Shown: piece by piece, positions 36,607 through 45,482 of the stretch
How the letters are laid out: every line of letters starts with the position of its first letter
Position numbering within the stretch: the first letter of the stretch is position 1
Made by a program: the position numbers and the translations under genes
The notes under the pieces: generated by a model
The model's database searches: none
What the model was told of the DNA's origin: nothing
Seen by the model: the letters and a program-made list of their open reading frames with translations, nothing else
DNA from: Burkholderiales bacterium
GTDB lineage: Bacteria; Pseudomonadota; Gammaproteobacteria; Burkholderiales; Burkholderiaceae_E
DNA: 45,482 nucleotides
NCBI GenBank assembly: GCA_003818495.1
Contig: RPRK01000015.1
Coordinates: forward strand, 1 to 45,482
Direction: 5' to 3'

Positions 36607-37793
36607 GCGGCACTCCGGCCAGGCAGCCGCTCGACGGCATCCGCGTCGTCGACCTGACCCGCATCCTCTCGGGTCCGTTCTGCACGATGCTGCTCGGCGA
36701 CATGGGCGCCGACGTCGTGAAGATCGAGGACGACCGCGACGGCGACCCGATCCGCCACATCGGCGCGGGCCGCGACGGGATGTCGTGGTACTTCGCCTCG
36801 TTCAACCGGAACAAGCGCTCGATCGCCCTCGACCTCCGCGGCGCCGAGGGCCGCCAGGTCCTCGCGCGGATGCTCGAGCGCGCCGACGTCCTGGTCGAGA
36901 ACTACCGCCCCGGCGTGCTCGCCGAGATGGGCTTCGACGAGGCCCGGCTCAAGGCCCTGAACCCGCGGCTGGTGGTGGCGAGCATCAACGGCTACGGGTC
37001 CGACGGCCCGTACGTCGAACGGCCCGCGTTCGACTTCGTGATCCAGGCGATGAGCGGGTTCATGAGCGTCAACGGCGAGCGCGACGGGCCGGCGCTGCGC
37101 AGCGGCCTGCCGATCACCGACCTCGTCGCGGGCCTGTATGCCGCGTTCGGGGTGGTCAGCGCGCTGCGCGCGCGGGACCTCAACGGCGGCGGGCAGCGCG
37201 TCGAGGCGCCGATGATGAGCGGCATCATGAGCCTGTTCGCCTACCTGGCATCGGACCACCTCGCCACCGGAACGCTGCCCGAGCGCACCGGCAACGACCA
37301 CCCGATCGCCTCGCCCTACGGGCTGTTCCACACCGCCGACGGCGACATCGCGGTCGCGCCCAGCACCGAGGCGATCCTGCGCAAGTTCCTGGGCGCGCTC
37401 GACCTCGAGCACGTGCTCGCCGAGCCGCGCTTCGCGACCAACACGCTGCGCCTGCAGAACCGGGCCGCGCTCAACGTGCTGATCGAGGCGCGGCTCGCCG
37501 CCGACGGGCGCGAGTCGTGGGTGCGGCGGCTCAATGCGGCGGGCGTGCCCTGCGGCCTGGTGCAGGACATCGGGCAGGCGTTGGCCGACCCGCAGGTGGT
37601 GCACCGGGGCATGGTCATGGACGTCGAGCATCCGGGCCACGGCACGGTGCGCATGCTCGGCTTCCCGGTCGCGCTGTCCGACACGCCGTGTCGCGTCCGG
37701 CACCCGGCCCCGGACCATGGCGCGCACACGCGCGAGGTGCTCGACGAGATCGGCTGGCCGGCGCGGCCGCCGGCGGCGCCCTACCAGCGGTAG
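36603..37793 (+). CDS. Family III CoA-transferase (CaiB/BaiF)
   Basis: A 396-residue family III CoA-transferase. Signatures are GIRVVDLTRILSGPFCTMLL near the start, FASFNRNKRSIALDLR, VLVENYRPGVLAEMG and the catalytic aspartate D173 in RSGLPITDLVAGLYAAF. Homologues include succinyl-CoA:HMG CoA-transferase (SUGCT) and the itaconate enzyme. The ATGA overlap with the lyase gene implies joint translation and supports a dicarboxylate pathway. Its last 13 bp overlap the end of the convergent outer-membrane protein gene. Confidence 0.93.
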   Translation: MSGTPARQPLDGIRVVDLTRILSGPFCTMLLGDMGADVVKIEDDRDGDPIRHIGAGRDGMSWYFASFNRNKRSIALDLRGAEGRQVLARMLERADVLVENYRPGVLAEMGFDEARLKALNPRLVVASINGYGSDGPYVERPAFDFVIQAMSGFMSVNGERDGPALRSGLPITDLVAGLYAAFGVVSALRARDLNGGGQRVEAPMMSGIMSLFAYLASDHLATGTLPERTGNDHPIASPYGLFHTADGDIAVAPSTEAILRKFLGALDLEHVLAEPRFATNTLRLQNRAALNVLIEARLAADGRESWVRRLNAAGVPCGLVQDIGQALADPQVVHRGMVMDVEHPGHGTVRMLGFPVALSDTPCRVRHPAPDHGAHTREVLDEIGWPARPPAAPYQR

Positions 37794-38461
37794 GACACGC
37801 CCACCGACAGCACCGGCAGGCCGACGACCTTCGCGGTCGTGTCGCGCACCGTCTGCAGCTCGCGCTCGAGCTCGGCCTGCGGATCCCCGCCGGTCGCCGC
37901 GATCTTCGCGCTCAGGCTCGGCGACAGCGAGCCGGTGACCTTCGGGGTGCCGATCAGCAGGCCGACGTCGGCCTGCGCGCCCCAGCCCTTGGCGGGCGTG
38001 TGGCCCCAGCCGAGGCCGAGGTAGGGCATCGCCGAGGGGAACTCGATGGTCGAATCGTAGCGGTCGGCCGGCCCGACGCCGACCGTCGTGCCGCCGATGG
38101 TGATCGAGGTGCCGGTCGACGGTGCGCCCGCGAACGAGCCCGACGTCTTGCCGCCGGACAGGCCCGCGCTGAGGCGGAACACGCCGCTGAACGGATGCCA
38201 GTCGGCCAGCGCCGCGAAGCGGGTGCTCTTGATCTCGCCCGAGTAGTCGATCCCGTCCTGCTCGAACGAGCGCGAGAGCGTCGGCACCAGCGAGACCTCG
38301 GCGCGGGCGCCGAGCTGCGGGGAGTAGGCGTGCGCGTAGCCGAGCGTCGCGCCGGTCGTGCCGAGACCGGCGTAGATCGACTGCGCGGCGACGGGCGCGG
38401 CGGCGAACGCGGCGGCGACCAGGGCGGCCGAAGTGTGGACGATCAGGCGGGAGCGGGACAT
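37781..38461 (-). CDS. Outer-membrane beta-barrel protein (hypothetical)
   Basis: A 226-residue exported protein. A signal peptide (LIVHTSAALVAAAFAAAPVAAQS, cut after AQ) leads to a beta-rich domain with alternating polar and aromatic strands (GLGTTGATLGYAHAY, RFAALADWHPF, MPYLGLGWG, QADVGLLIG) and the C-terminal aromatic residue of VGVSYRW, as in outer-membrane barrels. A stretch of helix (QAELERELQTVRDTTAK) sits before the last strand. It resembles small barrel families found in proteobacteria, but I cannot name it. The function is unknown. Confidence 0.75.
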   Translation of the reverse strand: MSRSRLIVHTSAALVAAAFAAAPVAAQSIYAGLGTTGATLGYAHAYSPQLGARAEVSLVPTLSRSFEQDGIDYSGEIKSTRFAALADWHPFSGVFRLSAGLSGGKTSGSFAGAPSTGTSITIGGTTVGVGPADRYDSTIEFPSAMPYLGLGWGHTPAKGWGAQADVGLLIGTPKVTGSLSPSLSAKIAATGGDPQAELERELQTVRDTTAKVVGLPVLSVGVSYRW

Positions 38462-38635
38462 GGCGCGATCCGGGAGGGTGACGGCCGACTGTAGACGGGC
38501 CGCCCGCGAGGGCCGGCGACCGGCCCGATCGGCGGTCGGCCGGTGCCGCCCTGCGCCGCCCTGCACGGCGCCCTCCCCGCGGCCGGTACAATCGCCCCGG
38601 CACCCGCCCTGCCCCCCGGTGCCAGGCCCCCTACC

Positions 38636-40195
38636 GTGCGAATCAGCCGACTCTCCCGCATCCTCGTCGTCGCCTGGCGCCACGGTCTCGACGAGATCGC
38701 CGTCACCGAAGCCCAGGCCACGCTCGGCTGGCGCTGGATGCTGGGCCTCGGGCGGCTGATGCGCCTGGGCCGGCGCCTCGAGGCGCCGCGCGGCGCGCGG
38801 ATGCGCATGGCGCTGGAGTCGCTCGGCCCGATCTTCGTGAAGTTCGGCCAGGTGCTGTCCACCCGCCGCGACCTGCTGCCGCCGGACGTCGCCGACGAGC
38901 TCGCCCGCCTGCAGGACGACGTGCCGCCCTTCCCGTCGGCGGTCGCCATCGCCGAGATCGAACGCGGGCTCGGCCGGCGCATCGACGAGATGTTCTCGGA
39001 GTTCGACGCCGAGCCGGTCGCCTCGGCCTCGATCGCGCAGGTGCACTTCGCGAAGCTGCACGACGGCACCGAAGTGGCCGTGAAGGTGCTGCGCCCCGGC
39101 ATGGCCGACGTCATCGACAACGACCTCGCGCTGCTGCGCACCGCCGGCTCGCTGGCGGTGCGGCTGTCGGCCGATGCGCGCCGGCTGCGCCCGCTCGACG
39201 TGATCGACGAGTTCGACCACTACCTGCACGACGAGCTCGACCTGGTGCGCGAGGCCGCCAACGCGAACCAGCTGCGGCGCAACTTCGCCGATTCCACGCT
39301 GCTGCGCATTCCCGAGATGTTCTGGGACTTCTGCGCGCAGAACGTGATCGTCATGCAGCGCGTCCGCGGCATCCCGATCGGGCGGATCGACCGGCTGGTG
39401 GAGGCCGGCATCGACCTGAAGAAGCTGTCGCGCGACGGCGTGGAGATCTTCTTCACGCAGGTCTTCAAGCACGGCTTCTTCCACGCCGACATGCACCCCG
39501 GCAACATCCTGGTCGGCGACGCCGGCGAGGACTTCAACCGCTACATCGCGCTCGACTTCGGCATCGTCGGCACGCTGTCGGACTTCGACAAGAACTACCT
39601 GGCGCAGAACTTCCTGGCGTTCTTCCGCCGGGACTACCGGCGCGTCGCCGAGCTGCACGTCGAGTCGGGCTGGGTCCCGCCGAGCACCCGCGTCGAGGAG
39701 CTCGAGGGCGCAGTCCGCGCGACCTGCGAGCCGTTCTTCGACCGGCCGCTCAAGGAGATCTCGCTCGGGCTGGTGCTGCTGCGCCTGTTCCAGGCGTCGC
39801 GCCGCTTCAACGTGTCGATCCAGCCTCAGCTCGTGCTGCTGCAGAAGACCCTGCTCAACATCGAGGGCCTGGGCCGGCAGCTCGACCCGGACCTCGACCT
39901 GTGGGTCACCGCCAAGCCGATCCTCGAGCGCTGGATGAACGAGCAGATCGGCACGCAGGGTCTGGTCGACCGGCTGCAGCAGGAGATGCCGCAGTGGGCG
40001 CAGCTGCTGCCCTCGATCCCGCGGCTCGCGCACCGGGCGCTCACCGCGGCGGGCGAGCGGCGCGACGACCGCGCCCAGGAGCGGCTGCTCGCGCAGATCG
40101 TCCGCGAGCAGCGCGGCATCCGGCGCGCGCTCTGGGTCGGCATCGTGCTGCTCGCCGCGCTCGCCGGGCTGCAGGCCTGGCGGCTGTGGCCCTAG
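38636..40195 (+). CDS. ubiB: UbiB-family ubiquinone biosynthesis protein kinase-like protein
   Basis: UbiB is an atypical ADCK/COQ8-type kinase-like ATPase needed for ubiquinone synthesis. The 519 residues contain the KxGQ motif [33 protein letters not shown] with the A-rich loop, [32 protein letters not shown] and two C-terminal hydrophobic helices (about residues 470-515) that anchor it. The start is GTG at 38636. A possible -10 TACAAT lies at 38587-38592. Here it is not next to ubiE and ubiJ, unlike in many proteobacteria. Confidence 0.95.
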   Translation: MRISRLSRILVVAWRHGLDEIAVTEAQATLGWRWMLGLGRLMRLGRRLEAPRGARMRMALESLGPIFVKFGQVLSTRRDLLPPDVADELARLQDDVPPFPSAVAIAEIERGLGRRIDEMFSEFDAEPVASASIAQVHFAKLHDGTEVAVKVLRPGMADVIDNDLALLRTAGSLAVRLSADARRLRPLDVIDEFDHYLHDELDLVREAANANQLRRNFADSTLLRIPEMFWDFCAQNVIVMQRVRGIPIGRIDRLVEAGIDLKKLSRDGVEIFFTQVFKHGFFHADMHPGNILVGDAGEDFNRYIALDFGIVGTLSDFDKNYLAQNFLAFFRRDYRRVAELHVESGWVPPSTRVEELEGAVRATCEPFFDRPLKEISLGLVLLRLFQASRRFNVSIQPQLVLLQKTLLNIEGLGRQLDPDLDLWVTAKPILERWMNEQIGTQGLVDRLQQEMPQWAQLLPSIPRLAHRALTAAGERRDDRAQERLLAQIVREQRGIRRALWVGIVLLAALAGLQAWRLWP

Positions 40196-40198
40196 ACG

Positions 40199-40246
40199 CG
40201 GTCGATTTCCCGGTCGATTACCCGGTCGATTACCCGGTCGATCCCC
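40199..40246. repeat. Four tandem 12-bp repeats after ubiB
   Basis: Units at 40199-40210, 40211-40222, 40223-40234 and 40235-40246 all begin cggtcgat; the second and third are identical, cggtcgattacc. The array lies just after the ubiB stop in the 198-bp gap before the symporter gene and has no clear coding role. It may be a variable-number repeat. Confidence 0.8.
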
Positions 40247-40309
40247 TGGCCACCCCCTGCCCGATCGCGCCCGGTTTCCGGATTCGGCGCCGCAGGCGTA
40301 CGGGAATGG

Positions 40310-40338
40310 TTGTCGTCCCGCGCGCCGTCCGCTAGCTT
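40310..40338 (+). promoter_or_regulatory. Weak candidate promoter for the symporter gene
   Basis: TTGTCG (40310-40315), a 17-bp spacer and TAGCTT (40333-40338), about 55 bp before the ATG at 40394. The -10 matches poorly; given only because spacing and location fit. Confidence 0.3.
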
Positions 40339-40393
40339 CGCTTTCGCTCCCCTCGCGCTCCTTCGTGCCTCGATCCCGCCTGAGGTCGCCGCC

Positions 40394-41923
40394 ATGATCA
40401 TCGCCGCCGTCTCCGCCTACCTGCTGCTCACCATCGCCATCGGCTGGTACGCCGCCCGACGCGTACACAGCGCGCAGGACTACTTCGCCGCCGGCCGCAG
40501 CCTGCCGCTCTACATGAACTTCGCGACAGTGTTCGCGACCTGGTTCGGCGCCGAGACCGTGCTGGCGGTGTCGTCGACCTTCCTGAAGGACGGCCTGTCG
40601 GGCGTGATCGCCGACCCCTTCGGCGCGTCGGCGTGCCTGATCATCGTCGCGCTGGTGTTCGCCCGCCGCTTCTACCGCCTGAACCTGCTGACCATCGGCG
40701 ACTTCTACCGCAAGCGCTACAACCGCACGGTGGAGATCGGGACCGGCGTCGCGATCACCCTGTCGTACCTCGGCTGGGCCTCGGCCAACCTGCTGGCGCT
40801 GGGCATCTGCTTCAACGTGCTGTCGCAGGGCGCGCTGACGCTCGAGCACGGGATCATGCTCGGGGCGGCGGTGCTGGTGGTCTACCTGTTCTTCGGCGGC
40901 ATGTTCGCCGTCGCCTTCACCGACCTGTTCCAGACCATCGTCATCGTCTGCGGCCTGCTCTACATCGCGTTCACGTTCGGCGACAAGGCGGGCGGCTTCG
41001 ACCGCGTGCTCGCGGCCGCCGCGAGCGAGGACAAGCTGGTGCTCGTGCCCAGCATGGAACCGCGCGACCTGATCGCGCTGTTCGCCGCGTTCATCACGAT
41101 GGCGCTCGGCTCGATCGCGCAGCAGGACGTGTTCCAGCGCGTGACCTCGGCCAAGGACGAGAAGACCGCGGTCCGCGGCACGCTGCTCGGGGGCATCTTC
41201 TATTTCGTGTTCGCGTTCATCCCGATGTTCATCGCGGTCACGGCGCTGCTGGTGGACCCCGAGGCGGTGAAGGTCGGCCTGGGCAGCGAAGGCCGCGAGT
41301 TCCAGCTGATCCTGCCGAACCTGATCATGAACCACGCGTCGGGCTTCATCCAGGCGCTGTTCTTCGGCGCGCTGCTGTCGGCGATCCTGTCGACCGCCAG
41401 CGGCGCGCTGCTCGCCCCGACCGCGATCTTCACCGAGAACATCCTCAAGCCGATGACCGGCGGGCGCATGGGCGACCGCCAGCTCGTGACCACCGCGCGG
41501 GTGATGCTGGTGGTGTTCGCCGGCTCGACCATGCTGTTCGCGCTGAACAGCGAGGCCTCCATGTACGAGATGGTGCAGAACGCCTACAAGGTCACGCTGG
41601 TGGCCGCGTTCACGCCGCTGGCGCTGGGCATGTTCTGGCGCGGCGCGACGCCCCAGGGCGCGGGGCTGTCGATCGTGCTCGGCCTCGGCACCTGGATCCT
41701 GATGGAGCAGATCGCCCCCGAGGGGCTGCTGCCGCCGCAGCTGGTGGGCCTGGGCGCGGCGCTGTTCGGCATGATCGCCGGCTCGCTCGCGCCGCAGGTG
41801 GTGGGCGGGCGCGGGCATCCGGAAGTGGTGGACGAGGCGGTGACCGGCAAGCCGGCGCATCCGCACGGGCACGGCCATGGACAGGCCCACGGACACGGCA
41901 CGGCGGCCCGCAAGCAGCCCTGA
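40394..41923 (+). CDS. Sodium:solute symporter (SSS family) with His-rich tail
   Basis: A 509-residue membrane transporter of the SSS fold with about 13 helices. The start ISAVSAYLLLTIAIGWYAAR-like first helix, RSLPLYMNFATVFATWFGAE and the LGWASANLLALGI, GSIAQQDVFQRVTSAKDE and LLSAILSTASGALLAPT segments are typical for the PutP/PanF group. The first twelve residues give the short loop of this family. The C-terminus is rich in histidine and glycine (HPHGHGHGQAHGHG), unusual for the family and possibly metal binding. The substrate could be proline, an amino acid or an organic acid; not determinable. Confidence 0.92.
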   Translation: MIIAAVSAYLLLTIAIGWYAARRVHSAQDYFAAGRSLPLYMNFATVFATWFGAETVLAVSSTFLKDGLSGVIADPFGASACLIIVALVFARRFYRLNLLTIGDFYRKRYNRTVEIGTGVAITLSYLGWASANLLALGICFNVLSQGALTLEHGIMLGAAVLVVYLFFGGMFAVAFTDLFQTIVIVCGLLYIAFTFGDKAGGFDRVLAAAASEDKLVLVPSMEPRDLIALFAAFITMALGSIAQQDVFQRVTSAKDEKTAVRGTLLGGIFYFVFAFIPMFIAVTALLVDPEAVKVGLGSEGREFQLILPNLIMNHASGFIQALFFGALLSAILSTASGALLAPTAIFTENILKPMTGGRMGDRQLVTTARVMLVVFAGSTMLFALNSEASMYEMVQNAYKVTLVAAFTPLALGMFWRGATPQGAGLSIVLGLGTWILMEQIAPEGLLPPQLVGLGAALFGMIAGSLAPQVVGGRGHPEVVDEAVTGKPAHPHGHGHGQAHGHGTAARKQP

Positions 41924-41935
41924 CCCCGGACGCCC

Positions 41936-42871
41936 TCAGCGCGTCGCGGTCACCGTAGGCGGTGCCGCAGCGGGCGTCGACGCGGTCTGCGCCGGCTTGA
42001 GCGACTGCACGATGTCGATCCATTCCTGCAGCTTGCGCTGCAGGTGCTGGCGCTGCTTCGGCGTCGCGCGGGCCAGCATCGCGGCGCCCATCGCGTCGCC
42101 CGCCGCCAGCGAGGACTCGGCGCCCACGCGATCGGGTCCGTCGCGCACCTGCGCATAGCGCATCAGGTGCTCGCGCATCCAGCGCGTGGCCGTCGCGTCG
42201 TCGGGCCGCTCGACGCGGATGCGCTCGAGCAGATCGAGCAGGTCCTGCTGGCGGCCGAGCCGCTGCGCGAACCAGACGTCCTCGGTGTCCGGCGCCTCGG
42301 ATGCGATGCGCCGCGCGAACTGCTTCTGCTCGGTGGTGAGGGACCCCAGGAACAGCTCGGCGCGCTCGATGTAGCGCTTCGTGCGCGTCTCGATCCGGTC
42401 GGCACGGCCCGGCGGCATCCACTCGCGGCGCATCTTGTCGTTGTCGCGATCGATCTCCTCGCGCATGCGCACGAGCTGGGCCGGCGCGAGCGTGCCGGCG
42501 ACCTCGGCGGCCATCGGCGCCACCTGTTCGGCGATCGGCTTCCAGCGTTCGAACGCGGCGACCCGCCAGGCGCGGATCTGCGCCTCGTCGACATCCCCGG
42601 CCGCGACGCGGCGCTGGACCTCCTGGAGAAAGGCCTGGTAGTCGTCGAGCTGGGTCCGCCGGTGCCAGGCGTGCAGCGACTCCATCCGGCGCGACGCGAG
42701 CGCGCGCTGGTCGGCATTCAGGGCGAGGTAGCTGTCTGCTCGCCAGGCGGCCAGCGTGGGCAGATTCTCGTAGCCCAGCCTCGCCATGGAGCAGCCCGAT
42801 GCAAGCAGACAACTGGCGACGAACGGCACACAGACCCTCAGGAGTCGCGTGCTAACATGTTCGGAGCCCAT
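41936..42871 (-). CDS. DUF6279-like outer-membrane lipoprotein (hypothetical)
   Basis: A 311-residue lipoprotein. The signal peptide ends in the lipobox LLASGC followed by SMARLGYENLPTLAAW, and the mature part is almost all helix with many charged residues (ALASRRMESLHAWHRRTQL, EEIDRDNDKMRREW). The family has no known function; many proteobacteria have a copy. The start is ATG at 42871, placed by the signal peptide. It is divergent from glmU across 42 bp. The stop is 12 bp from the symporter stop. Confidence 0.8.
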   Translation of the reverse strand: MGSEHVSTRLLRVCVPFVASCLLASGCSMARLGYENLPTLAAWRADSYLALNADQRALASRRMESLHAWHRRTQLDDYQAFLQEVQRRVAAGDVDEAQIRAWRVAAFERWKPIAEQVAPMAAEVAGTLAPAQLVRMREEIDRDNDKMRREWMPPGRADRIETRTKRYIERAELFLGSLTTEQKQFARRIASEAPDTEDVWFAQRLGRQQDLLDLLERIRVERPDDATATRWMREHLMRYAQVRDGPDRVGAESSLAAGDAMGAAMLARATPKQRQHLQRKLQEWIDIVQSLKPAQTASTPAAAPPTVTATR

Positions 42872-42913
42872 TGAAAAACTCACTCTAACCCGTTGATTCA
42901 TAAGAAGAATTCG

Positions 42914-44320
<1,407 letters not shown>

Positions 44321-44325
44321 TCCGC

Positions 44326-45482
44326 ATGTGCGGCATCGTCGGCGCAGTCGCGCAACGCAACGTCGTCCCCATCCTGATCGAGGGACTGAAGAAGCTCGAG
44401 TACCGCGGCTACGACTCCGCCGGCATCGCGATCGTCAACGGCACGATGTCGCGCGTGCGCGCCGTCGGCCGCGTCGCCGATCTCGAGGCGCTGACCACCG
44501 AGCAGCGCTCCGACGCGCCCACCGGCATCGCGCACACGCGCTGGGCCACCCACGGCGGCGTCACCGAGACCAACGCCCACCCGCACTATTCCGAAGGCGC
44601 GGGCATGCAGGTCTCGGTCGTGCACAACGGCATCATCGAGAACCACGAGGCGCTGCGCGCCGAGCTGCGCGCCCGCGGCTACGTGTTCCAGTCCGAGACC
44701 GACACCGAGGTCATCGCGCACCTCGTGCATTCGCTCGTCAGCGACGGCGCGCGGCTGTTCGAGGCCGTGCAGCAGGCGGTGCGCCGCCTGCACGGCGCCT
44801 ACGCCATCGCGGTGGTCAGCACCGCCGAGCCCCACACCGTGGTCGGCTCGCGGCGCGGCTCGCCGCTGCTGCTCGGCGTCGGCCGCGACGGCACCGGCCG
44901 CGGCGAGAACTTCCTCGCCTCCGACACCTCCGCGCTGCTGCAGGTCACCAAGTTCGTGACCTATCTCGAGGAAGGCGACGTCGTCGAGATCGGCGTCGAC
45001 GGCTATCGCATCGTCGACGCCGACGGTGCCGCGGCCAAGCGGCCCATCGTCGAGAGCCAGCTCTCGGCCGATGCCGTCGAGCTCGGCACCTACGCGCACT
45101 ACATGCAGAAGGAGATCTTCGAGCAGCCGGGCGCCATCGCCAACACGCTCGAGATGGTCACCAGCGCCGCCTCGATCTCGCCCGGCCTGTTCGGCGCCGA
45201 GGCCGCCGAGGTGTTCGGGCGCACGAAGCAGCTGCTGATCCTCGCCTGCGGCACCAGCTTCCACGCCGGCATGGTCGCCAAGTACTGGATCGAGGCGATC
45301 GCCAAGGTGCCGGTGTCGGTCGAGATCGCGAGCGAGTACCGCTACCGCGAGTCGGTGCCCCAGGACGGCACGCTGGTGATGACGATCTCGCAGTCCGGCG
45401 AGACCGCCGACACGCTGGCCGCGCTGCAGCACGCGAAGTCGCTCGGCATGACCGACACGCTGACCATCTGCAACGTGCCGGA
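44326..45482 (+). CDS. glmS: Glutamine-fructose-6-phosphate aminotransferase, 3' end beyond window
   Basis: GlmS makes glucosamine-6-phosphate, the precursor used by GlmU. The 385 residues in the window start with CGIVGAVAQRNVVPILIEGL (C2 is the glutaminase nucleophile), with RGYDSAGIA, HTRWATHGGVTE, NAHPHY and VVHNGIIENH; the SIS sugar-isomerase domain begins near residue 290 with LACGTSFHAGMVAKYW and TISQSGETADTL. About 220 residues are missing beyond the edge. AAGGAG at the glmU stop gives a good ribosome site. The glmU-glmS order is usual in proteobacteria. Confidence 0.97.
   Translation, partial: MCGIVGAVAQRNVVPILIEGLKKLEYRGYDSAGIAIVNGTMSRVRAVGRVADLEALTTEQRSDAPTGIAHTRWATHGGVTETNAHPHYSEGAGMQVSVVHNGIIENHEALRAELRARGYVFQSETDTEVIAHLVHSLVSDGARLFEAVQQAVRRLHGAYAIAVVSTAEPHTVVGSRRGSPLLLGVGRDGTGRGENFLASDTSALLQVTKFVTYLEEGDVVEIGVDGYRIVDADGAAAKRPIVESQLSADAVELGTYAHYMQKEIFEQPGAIANTLEMVTSAASISPGLFGAEAAEVFGRTKQLLILACGTSFHAGMVAKYWIEAIAKVPVSVEIASEYRYRESVPQDGTLVMTISQSGETADTLAALQHAKSLGMTDTLTICNVP

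Noticed and set aside
38462-41896. Long minus-strand frame continuing upstream of the outer-membrane protein
   Set aside because: It is a shadow of ubiB and the symporter; the true gene begins at the signal peptide at 38461.

Overview
The window is high-GC chromosomal DNA with tightly packed genes, many ATGA/GTGA/TTGA stop-start overlaps and frequent GTG or TTG starts. The gene order lpxL-lpxL-dapF-DUF484-xerC divergent from metK, the ahcY-tlyA-metF block behind an SAH riboswitch, and a DksA lacking the zinc-finger cysteines all point to a betaproteobacterium, most likely Burkholderiales. This placement is inferred from synteny and protein character, not from a database search. I see no rRNA, tRNA, prophage, insertion sequence or CRISPR array.

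Layout. 31-1931 (-): ATPase and permease of a LolCDE/MacB-type ABC transporter. 2031-10822 (-): a long gene train read right to left: two lipid A acyltransferases, dapF, a DUF484 protein, xerC, rlmI, a Fur-family (Zur-like) regulator with a histidine-rich repeat tail, two CobW/COG0523 GTPases and dksA, closed by an intrinsic terminator. 10866-12220 (+): metK behind a consensus -10 box and a SAM-II-like pseudoknot leader. 12242-12331: three tandem 30-bp terminator-like repeats. 12367-13865 (-): a histidine-kinase-like ATPase domain protein and a NarL-type response regulator. 14092-17355 (+): SAH riboswitch with an overlapping terminator, then ahcY, a TlyA-type methyltransferase and metF. 17449-20529 (+): an HD-GYP variant protein and a GGDEF-like/EAL protein, a c-di-GMP pair. 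20483-21115 (-): 5-formyl-THF cyclo-ligase. 21154-25652 (+): lytic transglycosylase, NDUFA9-like NAD(P)-binding protein, and a CCA-adding enzyme whose HD motifs are gone. 25895-27562 (+): 7TM-PAS sensor and CheY-like receiver. 27555-29501 (-): MaoC-type dehydratase, DUF2905 protein, MidA-type methyltransferase. 29566-33090 (+): FolM/PTR1-like reductase, folB, ttcA and an FAD-linked 2-hydroxyacid dehydrogenase, nearly all overlapping. 33152-34485: a probably acquired AAA/DUF4143 ATPase gene bracketed by a palindrome at its start codon and a large nested palindrome after its end. 34471-37793: LysR regulator divergent from an HMG-CoA-lyase-family enzyme and a family III CoA-transferase. 37781-38461 (-): outer-membrane protein. 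38636-41923 (+): ubiB and a sodium:solute symporter. 41936-42871 (-): lipoprotein. 42914-end (+): glmU and the first two thirds of glmS.

How it works together. The centre of the window is the activated methyl cycle: metK makes SAM, ahcY removes SAH and metF supplies the methyl group for methionine regeneration. Both ends of the cycle appear to be RNA-controlled, by a SAM-II-like leader on metK and an SAH-activated antitermination switch on ahcY-tlyA-metF. The Zur-like/CobW/CobW/zinc-finger-less DksA cluster reads as a zinc-economy module. lpxL, dapF, the transglycosylase, glmU and glmS serve the envelope.

The least explained sequences are the nested palindrome at 34362-34484, the palindrome abutting the DUF4143 ATPase start, and the CCA enzyme without its HD motifs.
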